From positions 1 to 8,568 of the forward strand of contig QQUB01000177.1 of the NCBI GenBank assembly GCA_008501835.1: 8,568 nucleotides of DNA, read 5' to 3'. The notes below the pieces were generated by a model, which saw nothing but the letters and a program-made list of their open reading frames with translations, was not told the DNA's origin and ran no database searches. How positions within the stretch are numbered: position 1 is the stretch's first letter; each line of letters starts with the position of its first letter. The stretch comes from Bacteroidota bacterium (lineage in GTDB: Bacteria; Bacteroidota; Bacteroidia; Chitinophagales; Saprospiraceae). Below are positions 6,432 through 8,568 of this stretch, piece by piece. Both the position numbers and the translations under genes were made by a program.

Positions 6432-6466
6432 AAGACCTCCGAGGTTTCTAAAACCTCGGAGGTCTT
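6432..6466. terminator. Perfect 16-bp inverted repeat between convergent genes, likely two-way terminator
   Basis: AAGACCTCCGAGGTTT (6432-6447) and its exact complement (6451-6466) flank a CTA loop. It starts six bases after the permease stop and lies 111 bp past the cyclase stop on the other strand, so it is placed to end both transcripts. No long U-tract follows on either strand, so it may work by RNA end protection or simply be a dispersed repeat. Very similar CCTCCGAGGTTT hairpins are, from memory, common between Bacteroidota genes. Confidence 0.7.
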
Positions 6467-6487
6467 AATGTTAATTCACAAACTAAA

Positions 6488-6568
6488 TCAAATCGACCAA
6501 CGGGAGATCCCGCCGAAAGCCTGTACCGTGTACAAGGTGCCGTTGGGGAACACGTAGTGTCGGGACAT
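6488..6568 (-). CDS. Possible 26-residue ORF behind the cyclase gene (doubtful)
   Basis: Nine bases after the cyclase stop on the minus strand, an ATG (6566-6568) opens a 26-codon frame ending TGA. It begins MSRHYVFPNGTLY and ends GGISRWSI. A strong GGAGGT lies at 6572-6577, but only three bases from the ATG, and this phylum rarely relies on such sites. The same bases form secondary structure: CCAACGG (6497-6503) with CCGTTGG (6540-6546), TGTAC-CGT-GTACA (6522-6534) and ACAC-GTA-GTGT (6550-6560). A structured repeat is therefore an equal or better reading. No protein family is recognised. Confidence 0.2.
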   Translation of the reverse strand: MSRHYVFPNGTLYTVQAFGGISRWSI

Positions 6569-6577
6569 TATACCTCC

Positions 6578-8568
6578 CTATTCCACCAAATACATCTTCA
6601 CCGTTTTATCGTGCTCTTTAAAATCACCATGGTAGGTGCAGGTAAATTTATCTTTCACAAGTTCATATGTCGTTTCTGAAATATTGACACGACCTACGGC
6701 ACCATAGGTTTCCATTCTTGAAGCTACATTCACCGTATCTCCCCAGATATCATAAGCAAACTTTTTAAATCCGACGATCCCTGCCACAACAGGTCCGGTA
6801 TGTATGCCGATTCTGGCCCGGAAGTAGGGTTTCCCATCAGGTTCATTTTCGTTGGCAAGTTTTTCCATGAAATGCTGAATTTCAATGGCTGCATTGATCA
6901 TGTTGAGGGCGAGGTTTTCGTCACTGGTAAAAATACCTCCCACACATAAATAGGCATCTCCAACAGTCTTGATCTTTTCCAGGCCGTGTTTTTCGGTGAT
7001 CTCATCAAATTTGCGGAAGCAACGATCTATCAGGGCAACCAGTTCTTCCGGTTCAAGTTGTTCCGATATTCTTGAGAATCCTTCGAAGTCTGAGAACATT
7101 ACTGTGACAGGCTGGTGTCTTTTGGCTTTGGCGAAACCATTTTTTTTAAGCTCCTCGGCTGTTTCTGCAGGTAAAATATTTAGAAGTAGTTCTTCCGATT
7201 TTTGTTTTTCTTTTTCCAGGTCACGGGTGCGTTCTTTGACCAGGGCTTCCAACGCTTTCTCTCGTTGCTGGGAGCGATAGATCCGGTACCTGAAAAACCC
7301 ATAAACCAGTCCTGCAATCAACAATCCTGCAAGCAGTTGAAACCAAAGCGTTTTATAAAAAGCCTTTAATACACGGACTTTGATGGCGATTTCACTTTCA
7401 TTCCATTCTTCTCTGCCAGCTTTTCCTCGTAATCTAAAGGTATATCGTCCTGCGGGGATATTATTATAACGGACAATATTGATGCCTGTGGCGGGAGACC
7501 AATCTTCATCATAGCCTTCCAGTTTATAACTGTATTGGTTAAGTGTTGGGTTTCGGTAATCTGCCAGACTGAATTCAACAACGAAAAATTTATCTCTGTG
7601 GGTGAAGGTGACCTCTTCCAGGGAATTAAGGCCTGTTCGCATTTGGATGAGGCTATCCTGCTTGCCATCAAGATGGGTAAATGCGGTAATTAGCAGAGGG
7701 GTCTCTCTTTGGTCGAGCTTCTTTTCCAGGAATCTTGGGCCGGGAAAAAAAGCGTTGACACCATTGAGGCCTCCAAAATACATCCTGCCGTTTCCGGCTT
7801 TGTAAAAAGAGATCCTGTTGAACTCATTGGCGGTAATACCATCGGCCTGAAAAAAAGTATTGGTTTTGCCGGTTGCAGGATTAATACGACAAAGCCCGAG
7901 ATCAGTACTTACCCAGATAATACTATCCCCTTCTGATAACAGGCCATTGATGAAGTCATTTGGCAGACCGTTTTTGGTGGTGAATATTTTGGTTGTTTCA
8001 TAATCAGATGAGATACTGTGAAGTCCTTGTCCCGTGGCCAGCCAGATATTACCCTTTACATCTTCATAAATACCATTAATGCGGTCGTGGGCCAGGTTGC
8101 CGTTTTTTTTGTTAAATGTTCTACGGGTTTGATCTTTATTGCTGATCCTGGTAACCCCATTATCTGAGGTGCCTACCCAGAGAGCATCTTTACCCACATG
8201 AAGATAACTGATCTTTCCGCTGAGGCTATCCCATTTTCCTGAATTATCTTCAAAGCTTTTTAATTCCATGTTTAATGGGTCGTAAGTATACAGGTCGTAT
8301 GCATTGCCAAACCACAACCGTCCCTGGTCATCTGAAATGACATCGCCTTCCGCACCACTTACCTCGGGCAAAATAGTATCAATCTCAAGGGTTTGAATAT
8401 CCAGCCGGAGCCCGTTACCCGTCCATAAGGCTCCCTGGTGATAATGTAGTCCAAATGGGGCATTGAAAAAATCTCCTGTGGGAAATAAGGGGTTTAAGGC
8501 ATCGGTTTGGGCATCCAGCTTGTGTATAGAGTTATAATAGGAAATGTAGATGTTGCCCTGATCATCTT
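6578..8568 (-). CDS. Membrane adenylate cyclase with beta-propeller/Y_Y_Y sensor (5' end outside window)
   Basis: Makes cAMP from ATP in response to a periplasmic signal. 662 residues are visible; the frame stays open to the right edge with no convincing start (a TTG at 8369-8371 lies within propeller sequence), so the N-terminus is missing. In visible numbering, two-component-regulator propeller repeats run to about 275, with DDQG, IWLATGQGL and IIWVSTDLGL blades. A Y_Y_Y domain follows (about 325-398, YSYKLEGYDEDW), then one membrane helix (about 406-425), a coiled coil (430-465) and a linker LLLNILPAETAEELK. The class III cyclase domain has metal-binding aspartates D493 (FSDFEGFS) and D537 (TVGDAY), adenine-selecting K533 and D606 (YDIWGD), and transition-state N613 and R617 (NVASRM). 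All are intact, so active adenylate and not guanylate cyclase is expected. It is convergent with the ABC operon. Confidence 0.93.
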   Translation of the reverse strand, partial: DDQGNIYISYYNSIHKLDAQTDALNPLFPTGDFFNAPFGLHYHQGALWTGNGLRLDIQTLEIDTILPEVSGAEGDVISDDQGRLWFGNAYDLYTYDPLNMELKSFEDNSGKWDSLSGKISYLHVGKDALWVGTSDNGVTRISNKDQTRRTFNKKNGNLAHDRINGIYEDVKGNIWLATGQGLHSISSDYETTKIFTTKNGLPNDFINGLLSEGDSIIWVSTDLGLCRINPATGKTNTFFQADGITANEFNRISFYKAGNGRMYFGGLNGVNAFFPGPRFLEKKLDQRETPLLITAFTHLDGKQDSLIQMRTGLNSLEEVTFTHRDKFFVVEFSLADYRNPTLNQYSYKLEGYDEDWSPATGINIVRYNNIPAGRYTFRLRGKAGREEWNESEIAIKVRVLKAFYKTLWFQLLAGLLIAGLVYGFFRYRIYRSQQREKALEALVKERTRDLEKEKQKSEELLLNILPAETAEELKKNGFAKAKRHQPVTVMFSDFEGFSRISEQLEPEELVALIDRCFRKFDEITEKHGLEKIKTVGDAYLCVGGIFTSDENLALNMINAAIEIQHFMEKLANENEPDGKPYFRARIGIHTGPVVAGIVGFKKFAYDIWGDTVNVASRMETYGAVGRVNISETTYELVKDKFTCTYHGDFKEHDKTVKMYLVE

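Noticed and set aside
8369..8371. TTG as start codon of the cyclase gene
   Set aside because: Upstream codons continue in frame with propeller-like sequence (DDQGNIYISYYN) to the window edge, so the gene simply runs off the window.

Overview
The window looks like chromosomal DNA of a gliding-type Bacteroidota, most like Saprospiria or a relative. The reasons are a type IX secretion (T9SS) C-terminal sorting domain, a Bacteroidota-style BtuB with a DUF4465 partner, a beta-propeller/Y_Y_Y sensor, start codons mostly without Shine-Dalgarno sequences, and intergenic DNA full of small palindromes. No rRNA, tRNA, CRISPR array or intact insertion sequence was seen.

Layout. (1) Positions 1-318 are a leader holding a cobalamin riboswitch (about 85-232) and a downstream hairpin (241-269). 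(2) Positions 352-3234 are a two-gene vitamin B12 uptake operon: a BtuB-like TonB-dependent receptor, then 9 bp later a secreted DUF4465 protein with a T9SS sorting tail. The leader would shut the operon off when B12 is plentiful. The receptor moves corrinoid across the outer membrane, and the DUF4465 protein is probably its surface-held B12 binder. (3) Positions 3235-3841 are about 600 bp of non-coding DNA. They hold three 53-bp tandem repeats, single palindromes of the same general type, and a 140-nt island of 66% GC that can fold on itself. (4) Positions 3842-4426 encode a small exported DUF4252-like protein. About 200 bp of repeat-rich spacer follows. (5) Positions 4634-6425 encode an ABC-2 type exporter, ATPase then six-helix permease. 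(6) A perfect 16-bp inverted repeat (6432-6466) lies between this operon and the convergent gene. (7) From 6578 to the right edge, on the minus strand, is the 3' part of a membrane adenylate cyclase. It has a periplasmic beta-propeller/Y_Y_Y sensor, one membrane helix, a coiled coil and a class III cyclase domain. Its N-terminus lies outside the window.

The best-supported biology is the riboswitch-BtuB-DUF4465 module, in which the DUF4465 protein is sent out by T9SS instead of being a lipoprotein. The least explained parts are the intergenic repeats: palindromes with 3-nt loops recur in every long spacer, two carry the same 11-nt motif in opposite orientation, and one 18-nt block matches the riboswitch P5 hairpin at 17 of 18 positions.
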